Origin: Labia minor | Taxonomy: Eukaryota; Arthropoda; Insecta; Dermaptera; Spongiphoridae | NCBI GenBank assembly: GCA_963082975.1 | Contig: OY720345.1 | Span: 79,329,034 to 79,393,033 of the forward strand | Length of the DNA: 64,000 nucleotides | Reading direction: 5' to 3' | In this document: positions 9,516-19,560 of the stretch, piece after piece | Position numbering within the stretch: the first letter of the stretch is position 1 | How the letters are laid out: every line of letters begins with the position of its first letter | Notes under the pieces: generated by a model | The model's input: only the letters and a program-made list of their open reading frames with translations | Database searches by the model: none | Told to the model about the DNA's origin: nothing | Translations under genes and position numbers: made by a program

Positions 9516-10275
9516 TTAAAATCTTGAGGAAATATTATAAGCATTTTGTAATTGTCCGTATACTTTTGATGATGGACTGCCAAGAATTAAACTACAAATT
9601 GCTCGTCTAGCAATTTGAATATTTTGAAAGGAACCCAAAATATGAATTTTTGAATTAGCTAAAGTGATTCGTGTTTTTGTTGAATTTTCAATTGTAAATT
9701 TAGTTCGGCCACTTTTGCCAGCCAAACGTCCAATTGCTCTTGAAACATGATCACCTTTCAATGGTCGAACATCTTGAATTTCAAACGATTCGACAAATAA
9801 ATCATCTAAACGTAATAAGGCTAGTGCATCTTCAATTGCAAATCCAAGAATAAATGCTTTTACAAAATCCGCTGCTTTTTGAAGATTGGCGATATTTTCA
9901 GTTTCTTCACATGAGCGAATTTCAACATTACGAGCTTTAACATTAAACCGAATTTGCAGGTGTAAATGCTCCACAATCGGGTTCACAATCTTAAGTCAAT
10001 TCTCTTTTAATGGTGTGAAGCGATTAGCAGGAACAGGTACTTTACGCATTTCATATTCTGATTTGGATTTAAAACGTTTTGCTGAAGAATCATTATTTCT
10101 TAATTCCGAATTAGCATCAGGCTCCATTGGATTGTCAGATGTACGTTTTCCTGACATTTTGAGAATAATCTAAAAATAAAATACCAATAAATAAAATATA
10201 TTTAAAAAATATATAAAAATATATTTAAAACCAAATAAAAAAAAACTAGATAAAAATAAAATAAAAATACTCACC
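9516..10275 (-). CDS. PNO1: PNO1/Dim2-type ribosome assembly factor with an in-frame TGA
   Basis: PNO1 is a KH-domain assembly factor of the small ribosomal subunit, acting in nucleolus and cytoplasm with Nob1. The ATG is at 10157; the frame to 9516 spells 213 codons, close to the family size. Visible conserved blocks: [15 protein letters not shown] (about 40-53), [57 protein letters not shown] (the KH GxxG) and HILGSFQNI. Codon 54, conserved tryptophan in the family, is TGA (9998-9996). Upstream, a canonical donor G|GTGAGT (10275/10274) and acceptor TTTTTAG (10170) define a 105-nt 5'UTR intron, arguing against a simple processed pseudogene. The rest of the frame is clean. Gene, recent pseudogene or base error cannot be separated from sequence alone. 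Confidence 0.78.
10170..10274 (-). other. 5'UTR intron of the PNO1-like gene
   Basis: Donor GTGAGTAT and T-rich acceptor ending TTTTTAG, 105 nt, lying 12 nt before the ATG. The upstream exon begins within a TTCTTTCG-containing stretch near 10290-10305; such pyrimidine starts are frequent in ribosome-assembly genes, but the start site is not known. Confidence 0.6.
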
Positions 10276-10329
10276 AAAATTATAGTAATTAAACGAAAGA
10301 ACACAATTAAATAGGCCCACGTGCACTAT

Positions 10330-10700
10330 GAACAATATGTGTACACAGTGGCGTACCTAGGGGGGTGCGGTGGGTGCGGTCCGCACCGGGCGGCACTTAT
10401 CTTGGGGCGGCATTTTTTATATTTAGTTATAGTTGTAAAAAGCAACTTATTCATTTCATATTTATTTTTTTTCTTTCTTGAATAATAAATGATTATTATG
10501 ATTATTATAAGTTTACTATTTGATTTATATAAATTATGATCAACTATATGATTTCGAATATTATTCCTCGGTGTATATAAATGCATTTTAGTGTAAATTT
10601 TGAATTCTAATTCCAAAAACAGGATAATAATTTTATTTTATTGTATTCATTAAAATTCGTTGAATTCGTAAACGCATCTTTACGATTTTTCTTTTGAAAA
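10330..10700. repeat. two hAT-like terminal sequences
   Basis: CAGTGGCGTACCTAGG starts near 10338, with a G/C-rich continuation, and CAGGGCCGGCG starts near 10703. Both look like left termini of hAT-like elements. Their partner ends and TSDs were not found. The interior is AT-rich with no transposase. Confidence 0.4.
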
Positions 10701-10704
10701 GCAG

Positions 10705-12017
10705 GGCCGGCGTTTCCTTTTGAAAAATACTCGGACGAATTTACCACCAAACTAAGCGAAATTCAAAATAGCTTGTCTCGTCTTCAACTCAAAGATACTT
10801 GTCTTAATCTCGAAATAAATAATGCAGGAAATGAGGAAGAATTATTGAACAAAATCCTAACCTTTTTATGTGACATTTACGGAGAAGAGGAGGAGGAGGA
10901 AACCGACGAGGAAGAACACACGAGTAGCGGAGAAAGAACAACGAATTCTGAAATAAATTATGAAACAACGCAGACGAGAGATGATCACCTGAAGCCAGTG
11001 AAAACGTTGCTAAACGCTGGAAAGGAACATAAAGAATACATTCTGATGAATGACCTAGTGTACAAATCACACAAAGGAAGAGACTTATTAGTTATTCCAG
11101 ACGTCGTAAAGAAATACCATGAAGAAAATGGGCACTTTGGTACTATCAAGACCAAAGATGTAATATTACGGGAATATTGGATCCCTCATTTGACGCCTAA
11201 AATTCAGGTTTGCATCAGTAACTGCATTCATTGTATCTTGGCGAACAGGAAGTCTGGAAAGGCTGAAGGATTTCTTAATCCGATATGTAAAGGCGAATCA
11301 TATCGACCATCTAGGGCCACTGCCTGCCACTTCTAGGTCTTACAACTATCTTTTTGTAGTGGCGGACGGATTTAGCAAGTTTGTTTGGTTGCACCCTACC
11401 AAAAGTCTGACTATTCAGGAGGTAATTTCTAAACTTGAAGTCCAAAAAAGCCTGTTTGGAAACCCAAAACGAATCATAGCTGACAGAGGAACCGCGTTCA
11501 CGTCAACTGAATTTCAAAATTAGTGCAAGAATGAGAAGATTGACTTAAACCACATAACTACAGGTGTACCTCGCGCGAACAACCAAGTCGAACGAACTAA
11601 TAGGATAGTGATCCCCGACCGAGTGCAAAAATTCATTAACACCACTTATCAGAGAGCGATAAATACTACACCGTTCGAATTACTGTTTGGAACTCGCTGT
11701 CGAGGAGCAGATGATCTACGACTTCAAGAAATAATTAAATCCGAATATTACCAATCTTTTAACGATGACCGCGAAGAATTACGAAAGAATGCTAGGGCCA
11801 GTATCCTTAAGCTCCAAGAAGAAAATAAAAGTACATATAATCGCAGAAGAAAAACAGCCCGAATGTACAGGCCCGATGACTTGTTTGCCATAAAAAGTAC
11901 CCAGTTAGCTAACAGAAGTACATAAATTGAAAACTCATTTCTTGGGCCCTATAGAGTTACCAGTCGTTGCGGTAAAGATCGGTATGAGGTGGAACGAGTG
12001 GAGCAAGTCTTTCATTT
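10705..12017 (+). pseudogene. Ty3/gypsy relic: gag head joined to integrase
   Basis: The open frame to 11336 starts with a SAP-like segment (LQLKDTCLNLEINNAG), an acidic stretch, then the integrase zinc-binding domain (YHEENGHFGTIKTKDVILRE, CISNCIHC). A frameshift follows near 11300. The core continues as HIDHLGPLPATSRSYN, IIADRGTAFTS and RANNQVERTNR, so the three catalytic acids D, D, E are recognisable, then RAINTTPFELLFGTR and a GPYRV-type tail. In-frame stops occur at 11521 and 11923. Protease, RT and RNase H are missing between gag and integrase, indicating a large deletion. The hAT at 12026 interrupts the 3' end. Confidence 0.75.
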
Positions 12018-12234
12018 GAATAGAGCAGTGGTTCTTAAACTGTGGTCCGCGGACCCCTGGGGGTCCGCGAAGCCTTTACTGGGGGTCCGCGGTCCTCGGA
12101 AAAAAATCATCGTAAAAATATATACATATATAAATATTTAAAGTTCATTGTGTAACTATATCCTCCTAGAGAATTACGGCTATAATTTAATACTATTAAT
12201 AATACTATTTTATTTTATTAAATTGATAATTATG

Positions 12235-12900
12235 TCAATTAATTTTTTGTGAATAAATAAACATATATAAAAAACTATATATAAAATTTGAATTTTCATC
12301 CATTCATTCATTTAAAATCATTTTTCGATTTTTCCTTTAAAATAACCCCTCTTAGGGACTCGGAAGGGGAGGCATATAAGGGAATTTTCTTTCACTTTGT
12401 TATTGGGGAAAACCAGGGGAGGGGACAGTCTTACCCGGAAAAACCCAAATTGTCAGCGTCCACTCTGGGGTTTTAAACAGTTTTAAAGCAAATGTTAATT
12501 ATAAGTTCATTTCTCAACGAGTTGTATCTTTAAATTATTTTTATTAATGTTAATTATAAGTTCATTTCTCAACGAGTTGTATCTTTAAATTATTTTTATT
12601 AATTTAATTAATTATAATTAAATTATAGCTAATAATAGTTTATTATAGCTAATAATTTTTTTTAATTTTTAGTGTAATTTGCATGATCATTATTTTATAA
12701 AAACACTAAACACATTTTGCAATTTCCCAGAAAGGCTGTTTTTGAGAGTAAGTATAAGTTAGTTTTATGAATAAAAAATATTTATTTTAATAATATTTTA
12801 GAATCAAATTACGAAATTAATAATATTTTAGAATCAAATTACGAAATTAATAATATTTTAGAATCAAATTACGAAATATATTTATTATATAAATTAATAT
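12235..12900 (-). repeat. AT-rich repeat inserted in the hAT 5' region
   Basis: This is the inverted counterpart of 4790-5340, including the GC-richer core (12340-12470) with TTGTCAGCGTCCACTCTGG. Internal direct duplications are visible (TTAATTATAAGTTCATTTC twice; TTAATAATATTTTAGAATC three times). It lengthens the 5' leader of the transposase gene; 12901-13080 carries further TTTAAAATGAT-type short repeats. Confidence 0.6.
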
Positions 12901-13106
12901 TCATTTAAAATGATATTAAATCATTTATTTAAAATGATTTAAAACATTTATTAAAATGATTTAAAACATTCATTTAAAATGATATTAAAACATTCATTTA
13001 AAATCATATTAAAACATAGCTAGTAAATAATAATTCGTTATATTTATATTATATTTATATTATATTTATATTATTGTAGTTCAATGTTAATAAATTACTC
13101 CATAAA

Positions 13107-14966
13107 ATGGATCGTTGGCTACAAACTGGTTCAACACAGAAACGGAAAGAATCAGATGATGAGGCATCAACAGCAAACTCTACCAAGAAACGCAAAACTA
13201 GAAAATATTCGGATGATTATTTATCATTTGGATTTACTTATATTTGCAACAATGATGTGGAAAGACCAGTCTGCGTTCTATGTCAGGAAAGTTTATCCAA
13301 TGAAAGTATGAAACCTGCTAATCTCAGACGTCATTTACAAACAAAGCACAGCGAGCATGTTAGTAAGTCTATCGAATTTTTTAAAATGAAAAAAGAAGAA
13401 CTTAATTCAAGTCAGAAATTGATGGTAAAGACGGGATCTGGTGGTATGAGTAAGAAAGCAGTAATGGCATCATATGAAGTAGCTCTACTTATTGCTAAAG
13501 CAGGAAAGCCGCATAATATAGCAGAGCAATTAATTCTTCCTGCTACAAAAGTAATTACAAATATAATGTTAGGAACTAAAGCAGCAAACGATATAAATTT
13601 GATTTCATTATCAAATGATACGGTTAAGAATAGGATTGAAGACATGTCATGTAATATAAAAGAAGAATTAATATCGAGAGTGCGCAAAAGTCACTATTAC
13701 TCATTACAATTGGATGAAAGTACTGATGTCACTAATAATGCCAATTTGTTAGCTTTCATTAGATATGAGTTTGAAAATCAAATACAAGAAGATGTATTGT
13801 TTTGTGATTCACTACCTTCACGAACGACAGCTAATGACATATTTAACAGTTTGAATAATTTTATAACCGAAAATGAAATAGAGTGGCCAAAATGTGTTGG
13901 AATTTGCACTGATGGTGCTCGTGCAATGTCAGGTACAAGAACTGGATTGATTGCTCTTATTAAAAATGTTGCGCCTCAGGTTGTTTGGAATCATTGCTGC
14001 ATTCACAGAGAATCATTAGCAGCCAAAAATATGTCACCAGATTTGAAAAGAACATTAGACGAAGTAGTTAAAATTGTCAATTTCATTAAGGCTCGTCCAC
14101 TTAATTCCAGAGTTTTTAAAATTTTGTGTGAGGAAATGGGTAGTCAACATACACATTTATTATTACATACAGATGTACGTTGGTTGTCCCGCGGGAAAGT
14201 ACTCATTCGCCTTTTTGAGCTTCGAGATGAAATACGATTGTTTTTAATAGATGCGCATTTTGAACTGACCGAATGTTTCAATGATTTTATCTGGTTAGCT
14301 AAGGTGGCTTACTTGACTGATATTTTTACAAAATTGAACGAACTTAATTTGAGCCTGCAAGGTACTGTTGTAAATATATTTAAAGTTGAAGATAAAATAG
14401 AAGCAATGATTAAAAAAATCGACTTGTGGTCGAAACGCATCCAGAACGGTGTATATGAGTCTTTTCCAACTCTCAATGATTTCATAGAAAGCTCCAGTGA
14501 AAAATTGCTTAATCAAACGCGTCAATTATTTGTTGAACATTTAATTACTTTGAAAAGCAACTTCAGGAAGTATTTTTCTACTCCTGATCCTTGCAATAAC
14601 TGGATCAGAGATCCATTTAATATGGAAATTACAAATACTAAACATTTATCTGCACCTGAACAAGATATTCTCGTGGAATTATCATGTGATACAACTTATA
14701 AACTAAAATTTAACAAAACTGAATTGAGCAACTTTTGGTTACTTCTCAGGTCAGATTATCCTGCGCTTGCAAATAAAGCACTTCAACACTTGATTCCATT
14801 CTGCACAACATATTTATGCGAACAAGCTTTTTCGGTACTATTTTATATTAAGTCTAAATATAGAAACAAATTAAATGTAGAGCCGGATCTTAGATTAAAA
14901 GTTTCCAATATTAAGCCAGATATTGAGATTCTTGTTTCAAGAAAACAACTGCATACATCTCATTAA
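13107..14966 (+). CDS. hAT transposase (BED finger, ZBED/SCAND3-like)
   Basis: Transposase of 619 aa, uninterrupted, which would cut and paste its own element by DNA hairpin-forming DDE chemistry. N-terminal basic segment (TKKRKTRKYS), a BED-type finger (CVLCQESL, then LRRHLQTKH, about 55-85), RNase-H-like core with LQLDESTDVTN (first D), GICTDGARAMSG (second D), the conserved NHCCIHRESL, and HTDVRWLSRG; the C-terminal dimerisation block TTYLCEQAFSVLFYIKSK contains the catalytic E. The ATG lies in CATAAAATGGA. Length and all key residues are as expected for active hAT proteins of this type. It lies inside a TSD-bounded element with AT-rich codons like the neighbourhood. Whether it is expressed is unknown. 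Confidence 0.9.
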   Translation: MDRWLQTGSTQKRKESDDEASTANSTKKRKTRKYSDDYLSFGFTYICNNDVERPVCVLCQESLSNESMKPANLRRHLQTKHSEHVSKSIEFFKMKKEELNSSQKLMVKTGSGGMSKKAVMASYEVALLIAKAGKPHNIAEQLILPATKVITNIMLGTKAANDINLISLSNDTVKNRIEDMSCNIKEELISRVRKSHYYSLQLDESTDVTNNANLLAFIRYEFENQIQEDVLFCDSLPSRTTANDIFNSLNNFITENEIEWPKCVGICTDGARAMSGTRTGLIALIKNVAPQVVWNHCCIHRESLAAKNMSPDLKRTLDEVVKIVNFIKARPLNSRVFKILCEEMGSQHTHLLLHTDVRWLSRGKVLIRLFELRDEIRLFLIDAHFELTECFNDFIWLAKVAYLTDIFTKLNELNLSLQGTVVNIFKVEDKIEAMIKKIDLWSKRIQNGVYESFPTLNDFIESSSEKLLNQTRQLFVEHLITLKSNFRKYFSTPDPCNNWIRDPFNMEITNTKHLSAPEQDILVELSCDTTYKLKFNKTELSNFWLLLRSDYPALANKALQHLIPFCTTYLCEQAFSVLFYIKSKYRNKLNVEPDLRLKVSNIKPDIEILVSRKQLHTSH

Positions 14967-15544
14967 ATATGTAAGTTATATTTAATGAGATAGATGCAGT
15001 TATTTTTTAAAATATTTCTTATTTAATATTTTCTGAAAAAAATTATAAAATATTTATATGAATTTAATGTAAGTACCCATTATAATTTGTGAGATTTGTT
15101 GCTATGACAATGTTTGTATTTTCTTTCTTCAATATTATAATTTCTAATAAAATGTGTTCTACAATATGCAAAAAAATCGTTATTCACCAATCACTGTTAG
15201 AAATATTCATCATATATCCTTGTCCTTATGAGATCGTAAGCCAGAAATTAATTAATAAAATGACGTAAAGTACCTAAAGTTGTGATGGGGGTCCGTCAAA
15301 AAAAATTTTTTCAAGTGGGGGTCCGTGGAGTACATAAGTTTAAGAACCTATGGAATAGAGGAAACTACGCAAATCTTACATACATATGAAATATCTTTTT
15401 TTATTTATTTTTAATATAAAAAAATATTTAATTTGAGATTAATTATATATAAAAATTTCTTGACCTAAAGCCAAACTTGGTTGAACGTATCGCCCTCTTG
15501 AGGACAATCATTTCTATCTCGGAACCATGGATGTAAATAATTAC

Positions 15545-15730
15545 CGAAATTAAAACTAATTTTTAAATAAAGCGCAAAATGTTTTTTTTATTGAATTGAA
15601 TTGTTGCTATCTTAAAGAAGATATTGTGTTATTATTTTGAGTGTCAATAAAAATCACAGAATATCGCTTTTAATACTTTTATAATACTTATTACCTTATA
15701 TATAATTTGTAATAGATTATACAATTAAAA
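15545..15730 (+). promoter_or_regulatory. 5' flank of zinc-finger copy (shared upstream region)
   Basis: This flank (TTGTTGCTATCTTAAAGAAG, then a TATATATAATTTGTAATAG stretch just before the ATG) is also found before the genes at 24240 and 28733 and, split, at 39755-39871 plus 42237-42254. It probably holds the family promoter; a TATATA stretch lies about 25 bp before the ATG. Element-level details are inference. Confidence 0.5.
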
Positions 15731-15958
15731 ATGGATCTTTATTCACACGAAGACATAAAATATCCAATATATAAAGGTAATTTTTAAATTTATCTAAATT
15801 ATTGTTAATTTTCACTAGTATTATATTTTTAAATATATTTCTAATGATATTCATTATATAGATTTTTAAAATAGTTAGAAAATAATTTAATATAATGAAA
15901 ATAAAATTGTTTTAGGTCCTTTATATCCTTGCGAATATTGCTACTCAAATTATATAAA
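15731..15958 (+). pseudogene. zinc-finger gene copy cut by a Helitron-like end
   Basis: Exon 1 (15731-15776, MDLYSHEDIKYPIYK) and donor GTAAT, a 139-nt intron ending TTTTAG at 15915, and exon 2 from 15916 (PLYPCEYCYSNYI) match the two downstream genes. Exon 2 is cut after ATATAAA at 15958, where a GC-rich hairpin terminus begins. All tandem fingers are missing here. The donor is GTAAT rather than GTAAG. Confidence 0.82.
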
Positions 15959-16080
15959 CAAGCTGTGAAGAGCGCCGAAGGCGCTCTTCACAGCTGGGCC
16001 GGGGCTCCGCCCCCTGTACCCCCGAGTGGTACATCGTATTTGGTTATTGCATTTGGTAATTGCAATTGCCATATCTCTTA
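15959..16080 (-). mobile_element. Helitron-like 3' terminus with CTTG end
   Basis: The minus strand ends with hairpin AAGAGCGCC...GGCGCTCTT, CACAG and CTTG, next to the host T implied by the intact paralogue (ATAAA|TGAGG). The downstream block GGGGCTCCGCCCCCTGTAC is shared with the CTAG-ended family, so this is a variant of that Helitron. Its 5' end was not found. Confidence 0.6.
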
Positions 16081-16317
16081 TAATATTTAAGACGTCTGCT
16101 TAGCCTAACTTTTCAATTTTTTTGTTTAATTGCGTTTCGAGTGATTTTTTCCCAATTTGTGTAATCACATACTCACAACATGCAACATATAATTGGCCGT
16201 GGGAAAAACATGGGGATTGCAAATGAGTGTCTGGCCCTGAGCTTTGTTGTTACTATGTTTGTTTCCTTAGAACCTTTACCTCCACAAAACATACCCACAT
16301 TGCACTTTTATAATATA

Positions 16318-16625
16318 TACCGGGACCCTGAGCCTTGGCTTGGTACTTAAGTTAAAAAAATGATTCATTATTTTTGGATTTGGCTGGTAATATTAATACC
16401 TGGGACACCGAGCTCACGCTCTACCCTTTAAAAAATATTGATATACAATTCTTTAATTATTTATTACAATTATTAAATGTTACACATTTGCATCAATCTG
16501 ATTAAAATGAATGAACTTGTGCTCCTCAATAATACATAAATATATAATAAATATATATATTTTTTTTTCTATAGTGTTTTTTTGAAAAACTGTTTAGCGC
16601 CCCAAGTGGTTATAAAACAAACAAT
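16318..16625 (+). repeat. hairpin repeat plus AT-rich body (copy 2)
   Basis: About 300 bp nearly identical to 26737-27050, from the CCGGGACCC hairpin to AGCGCCCCAAGTGGTTAT. No coding potential. 16626-16946 is AT-rich, with a second short CACCGAACTATCACTCG stretch near 16825. Confidence 0.6.
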
Positions 16626-17341
16626 TTTAGCTAGTATAATAAGATTAATCCAAGTAATATCGTCTATTTCTATTCGACACTATTTTCACTCCTTATGGTA
16701 GCGGCCCAGTCGATGATGTTATATGGATCGTTAATTAACCATTAACCATTCACCGAATCGCCATTCAAATAATAACATACAAACAGAAAAAAGTAGGCGT
16801 GTTGATATAAAATATATACCTGTGACACCGAACTATCACTCGACCCTTTAACCAATTTATTTATACAATTTATTTTTATATACTTTAAAAATTTTACAAT
16901 TTTTTAATTTAATCAATAAATTAATTATATATTATTATTATTATTTGTGTCCCTTCATACAAAATGTAAATTCTCTTTTTTGATATGTTTTCCTAACATA
17001 AACAAATATACATATTCTTTGAATGAAAATAAAAATAGATATTTATTTAAATGAAATAAAATTATATGAATAATTGATCTCATAATTGGATTTTCATTTT
17101 CAATTAACGATTTGAATTCATAAAATATTAAAAAAAAACTTTTAAAACTTTTTAAATTATTTTCAAGTAAGTAATAGGTTGTCAAATATCTCCCATCCGC
17201 TTTTTTGCTCTTTATTCAATGCTTTATAAAAAATGGGCTAAATTTTACTTTAGGGGCCTTTTTTCTAACACGTGTTTTTTGATTGATATAAACATATAAA
17301 ACATATCCCTTTCCTGTTTGAGTCAGTCTGAAGCGCGGAAC

Positions 17342-17497
17342 ATGGCGGAAACACTTAATTTAGTGAAAATTCATATGATTTGCAATAGTGATAATTTGGT
17401 TCAACAGTTGAAAGATTGGCAATTAATACCAACTGAACCGACATACAAGTGTCCCAAATGTGATGGCCCACTTAAATTAACAAGTGATACAACAAAA
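17342..17497 (+). pseudogene. Merlin/ISXO2-like transposase first exon
   Basis: The frame MAETLNLVKIHMICNSDN continues to YKCPKCDGPLKL, the N-terminal CxxC ribbon of ISXO2-like (Merlin) transposases, then ends at a candidate donor AAAGTAAG (17496-17503). No following exon with the catalytic core is present. The start codon at 17342 is the first ATG in a plausible context (AACATGGCGG). Assignment rests on the CPKC motif plus the element's TSD and TIR form. Confidence 0.55.
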
Positions 17498-17503
17498 GTA
17501 AGT

Positions 17504-17745
17504 TTTCGGTTTTTTAAATTCGGTTTATTTTATTTTAGAAATAGTTTTATCCATACTAGAGTTATTTAAAGACTTTTTCGGTTTTTTAAATTCGGTTTAT
17601 TTTATTTTAGAAATAGTTTTTATTTTATTTTAGAAATAGTTTTATCCATACTAAAGTTATTTAAAGACTTTTTCGGTTTTTTAAATTCGGTTTATTTTAT
17701 TTTAGAAATAGTTTTATTCATACCAAAGTTATTTAAACGCTTTTT
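17504..17745. repeat. tandem repeat within Merlin element
   Basis: A unit containing TTTTTTAAATTCGGTTTATT and AGAAATAGTTTTATCCATAC is repeated three times with small changes and one internal duplication. Confidence 0.75.
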
Positions 17746-17892
17746 CGCTTGTGATTTTGATTAGTTCCGCGCATTAATTTCAATAAATAATCATTTTTTT
17801 GAACATTATTTTGTGTTATTATTCATTTTTTTTAATTTTTAAAAAAGGCCCCTAAAGTAAAATTTGACCAAAAAATGTTACGGTGATCGGAT

Positions 17893-18919
17893 TTAGTTCA
17901 AATATGCGCCATTTTGTTCGATAATCTGTTTCCATCTAGACGGCAACTTCATAATTCCCCCCTCGTAGAAACCCCCTTCCTTATTTGCGAAGAACTCGGA
18001 CAGCCACTTTTCACAAGCCTTTTTGGAGTCTAACTTTACACCACCAAGGGCGTTCGCCATGGACAGGAACAGGTGGTAATTACTTGGCGCTATGTCCAGC
18101 CTATATGGTGGATGTGATAAATCCTCCCATCTGAGCTCCAGTAGCTTCTGACGAGTCATCAACGAAGTGTGTAGTCTTGCGTTGTCCTGGTGGAACACTA
18201 CACCCTTCCTTTTGGCCAATTCTGGACGCTTCTGGTGGATCTCCTTCTTCAAGCGGTCCAGTTGTTCGCAGTAGAATGGTAGAATTAAGCGTCTGACCAT
18301 ATGGGAGCAGCTCAAAGTGGATGATTCCCTTCCAATCCCACCAAACACACAGCAAAACCTTCCTGGCCGTCAAGCCCGGCTTGGCCACTGTTTGGGACGA
18401 TTCACAGGCCTTCGACCACGATCGTTTTCGCTTGATATTGTCGAATGTGATCCATTTTTCGTCGCCTGTCACCATCCGCTTAAAAAATGGGGCAAGTTCG
18501 CTCCGTTTCAGCAGCATTTCGCAGGCGTTGATTCGGTCCAGAAGGTTTTTTTGCGTCAAATCATGCGGCACCCAAACATCAAGCTTTTTTTTGTATCCAG
18601 CCTTCTGCAGATGGTTTAAAATGGTTTGGTGACTAACTCCCATCTCCTGGGCGATGTCACAAGATACCACATGCCGGTATAACTGGATGTTTTCCATGAT
18701 TTGATCGGTATTCGTCGTCACGGGTCTTCCGCCGGCTGGCTTATTCATGGTGTCGTTTTCACCGGCTCTGAATCGTCGAAACCAGTCCTCTGCGGTTCTA
18801 AGTGATAGAGTACCATCCCCCAAAACACCATTAATCTCACAGAACGTTTCTCTAGCGGATTTGCCTTTAACGAAGGAAAACTTTAAAATAGAGCGAATTT
18901 CGGCGTTAGTGAACTCCAT
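17893..18919 (-). pseudogene. mariner transposase, frameshifted
   Basis: The start MEFTNAEIRSILKF is at 18919. Helix-turn-helix region with RTAEDWFRRFRAGE and PAGGRPVTT; WVPHDLTQKN; first catalytic D in TGDEKWITF; a frameshift near 18283; then YCEQLDRL, second D in VFHQDNARLH, and IAPSNYHLF, where the third catalytic D is N. The C-terminus (WKQIIEQNGAY) is intact. The frameshift and the D-to-N change each remove activity. Family length (about 345 aa) is retained. Confidence 0.9.
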
Positions 18920-19319
18920 ATTTACACGTCTATAATTGTTGAACGCAATATCCAAACTAATCATGCATAGCGTCGTTTTGTAGATTATGTCAATACCTTT
19001 CAAATGATGTATAGTATTGCCAGATACGAGCTCTGTAGCGCTTTATACATAGCCGCGAAATTCATAAGACAAAAAGGCGGAAGGGAGATATTTGACAACC
19101 TAATATATAAGATATTATATTATGGGTGAATTCAAAATGTATGAAGGGACACATTATATAATATAGATAGATATAACATTTACAATAATAATATATATAA
19201 TTAATTTACTGATTAAATTAAAATATATTTTAAATAAGAACACAAAAACAAATAAATGTTTTATCTAATTGAATATTTGATACTGATTGAATATTTAGTA
19301 AATAATATTTTATAATATT

Positions 19320-19560
19320 TACCGGAGTATAATAAATTGATAACGACATTTAATTCTCCTACTATATATCGAATCGAATATAAAGATAAATCTTCTTTTA
19401 AACGTTGTGTGAAACAATTTCAAATAATTTAAATGTAAAACTATTAATGAAATTAAAAAATCAAATATATGAATTTAATATAAATATTTTAAATTTTATT
19501 TTAAGAATAGATATATATATCTCACAGGCGGTGGTTGTGACGTCATCCATATATTATAAT
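19320..19560 (+). repeat. repeat ending CAGGCGGTGGTTGTGACGTCA
   Basis: Copies lie here, at 53465-53700 (same strand) and at 43380-43605 (inverted). It contains ATAACGACATTTAATTCTCC and ends at a TGACGTCA-type palindrome. No gene. Confidence 0.6.

Larger units (their letters stand above)
12026..15352 (+). mobile_element. apparently complete hAT transposon
   Basis: The 8-bp TSD GAATAGAG is perfect on both sides (12018-12025 and 15353-15360). The left TIR starts CAGTGGTTCTTAAACTGTGG; the right one reads CATAGGTTCTTAAACTTATG on the minus strand, so the outer bases differ slightly. GC-rich subterminal repeats of the GGGGGTCCGC type lie at both ends. It carries one uninterrupted 619-aa transposase. 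It is inserted in the gypsy relic. A 465-bp relative lies at 56083. Confidence 0.92.
17236..17869 (+). mobile_element. Merlin-type transposon deletion derivative
   Basis: TIRs begin GG and share AAATTTTACTTTAGGGGCC. The 8-bp TSD AAAAAATG lies at 17228-17235 and 17870-17877, as Merlin elements make 8-9 bp TSDs. It keeps a first exon with a zinc-ribbon-like motif and a tandem repeat block, but no DDE domain. Confidence 0.75.
17177..19100 (-). mobile_element. mariner transposon, inactive, with nested Merlin
   Basis: The TIRs are GGTTGTCAAATATCTCCC at the left and its complement at the right; TA target duplications lie at 17175-17176 and 19101-19102. The element is about 1.9 kb because a 634-bp Merlin derivative plus its 8-bp TSD sits between the transposase stop and the left TIR; without these it would be about 1.28 kb, the usual mariner size. 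Confidence 0.92.
16947..19160. repeat. short inverted-repeat element hosting the mariner
   Basis: Its ends are inverted copies of TGTCCCTTCATACA (16951-16964 and about 19137-19150). A copy without the mariner lies at 53029-53306 and reads straight through the insertion site (AAGTAAGTATATAAG). That marks this as a MITE-like unit of about 280 bp into which the mariner jumped. Confidence 0.65.

Noticed and set aside
9886-10173. Plus-strand 95-aa ORF
   Set aside because: Antisense of the PNO1-like coding region.
18317-18935. Plus-strand ORFs of 62-103 aa
   Set aside because: Antisense of the mariner transposase.
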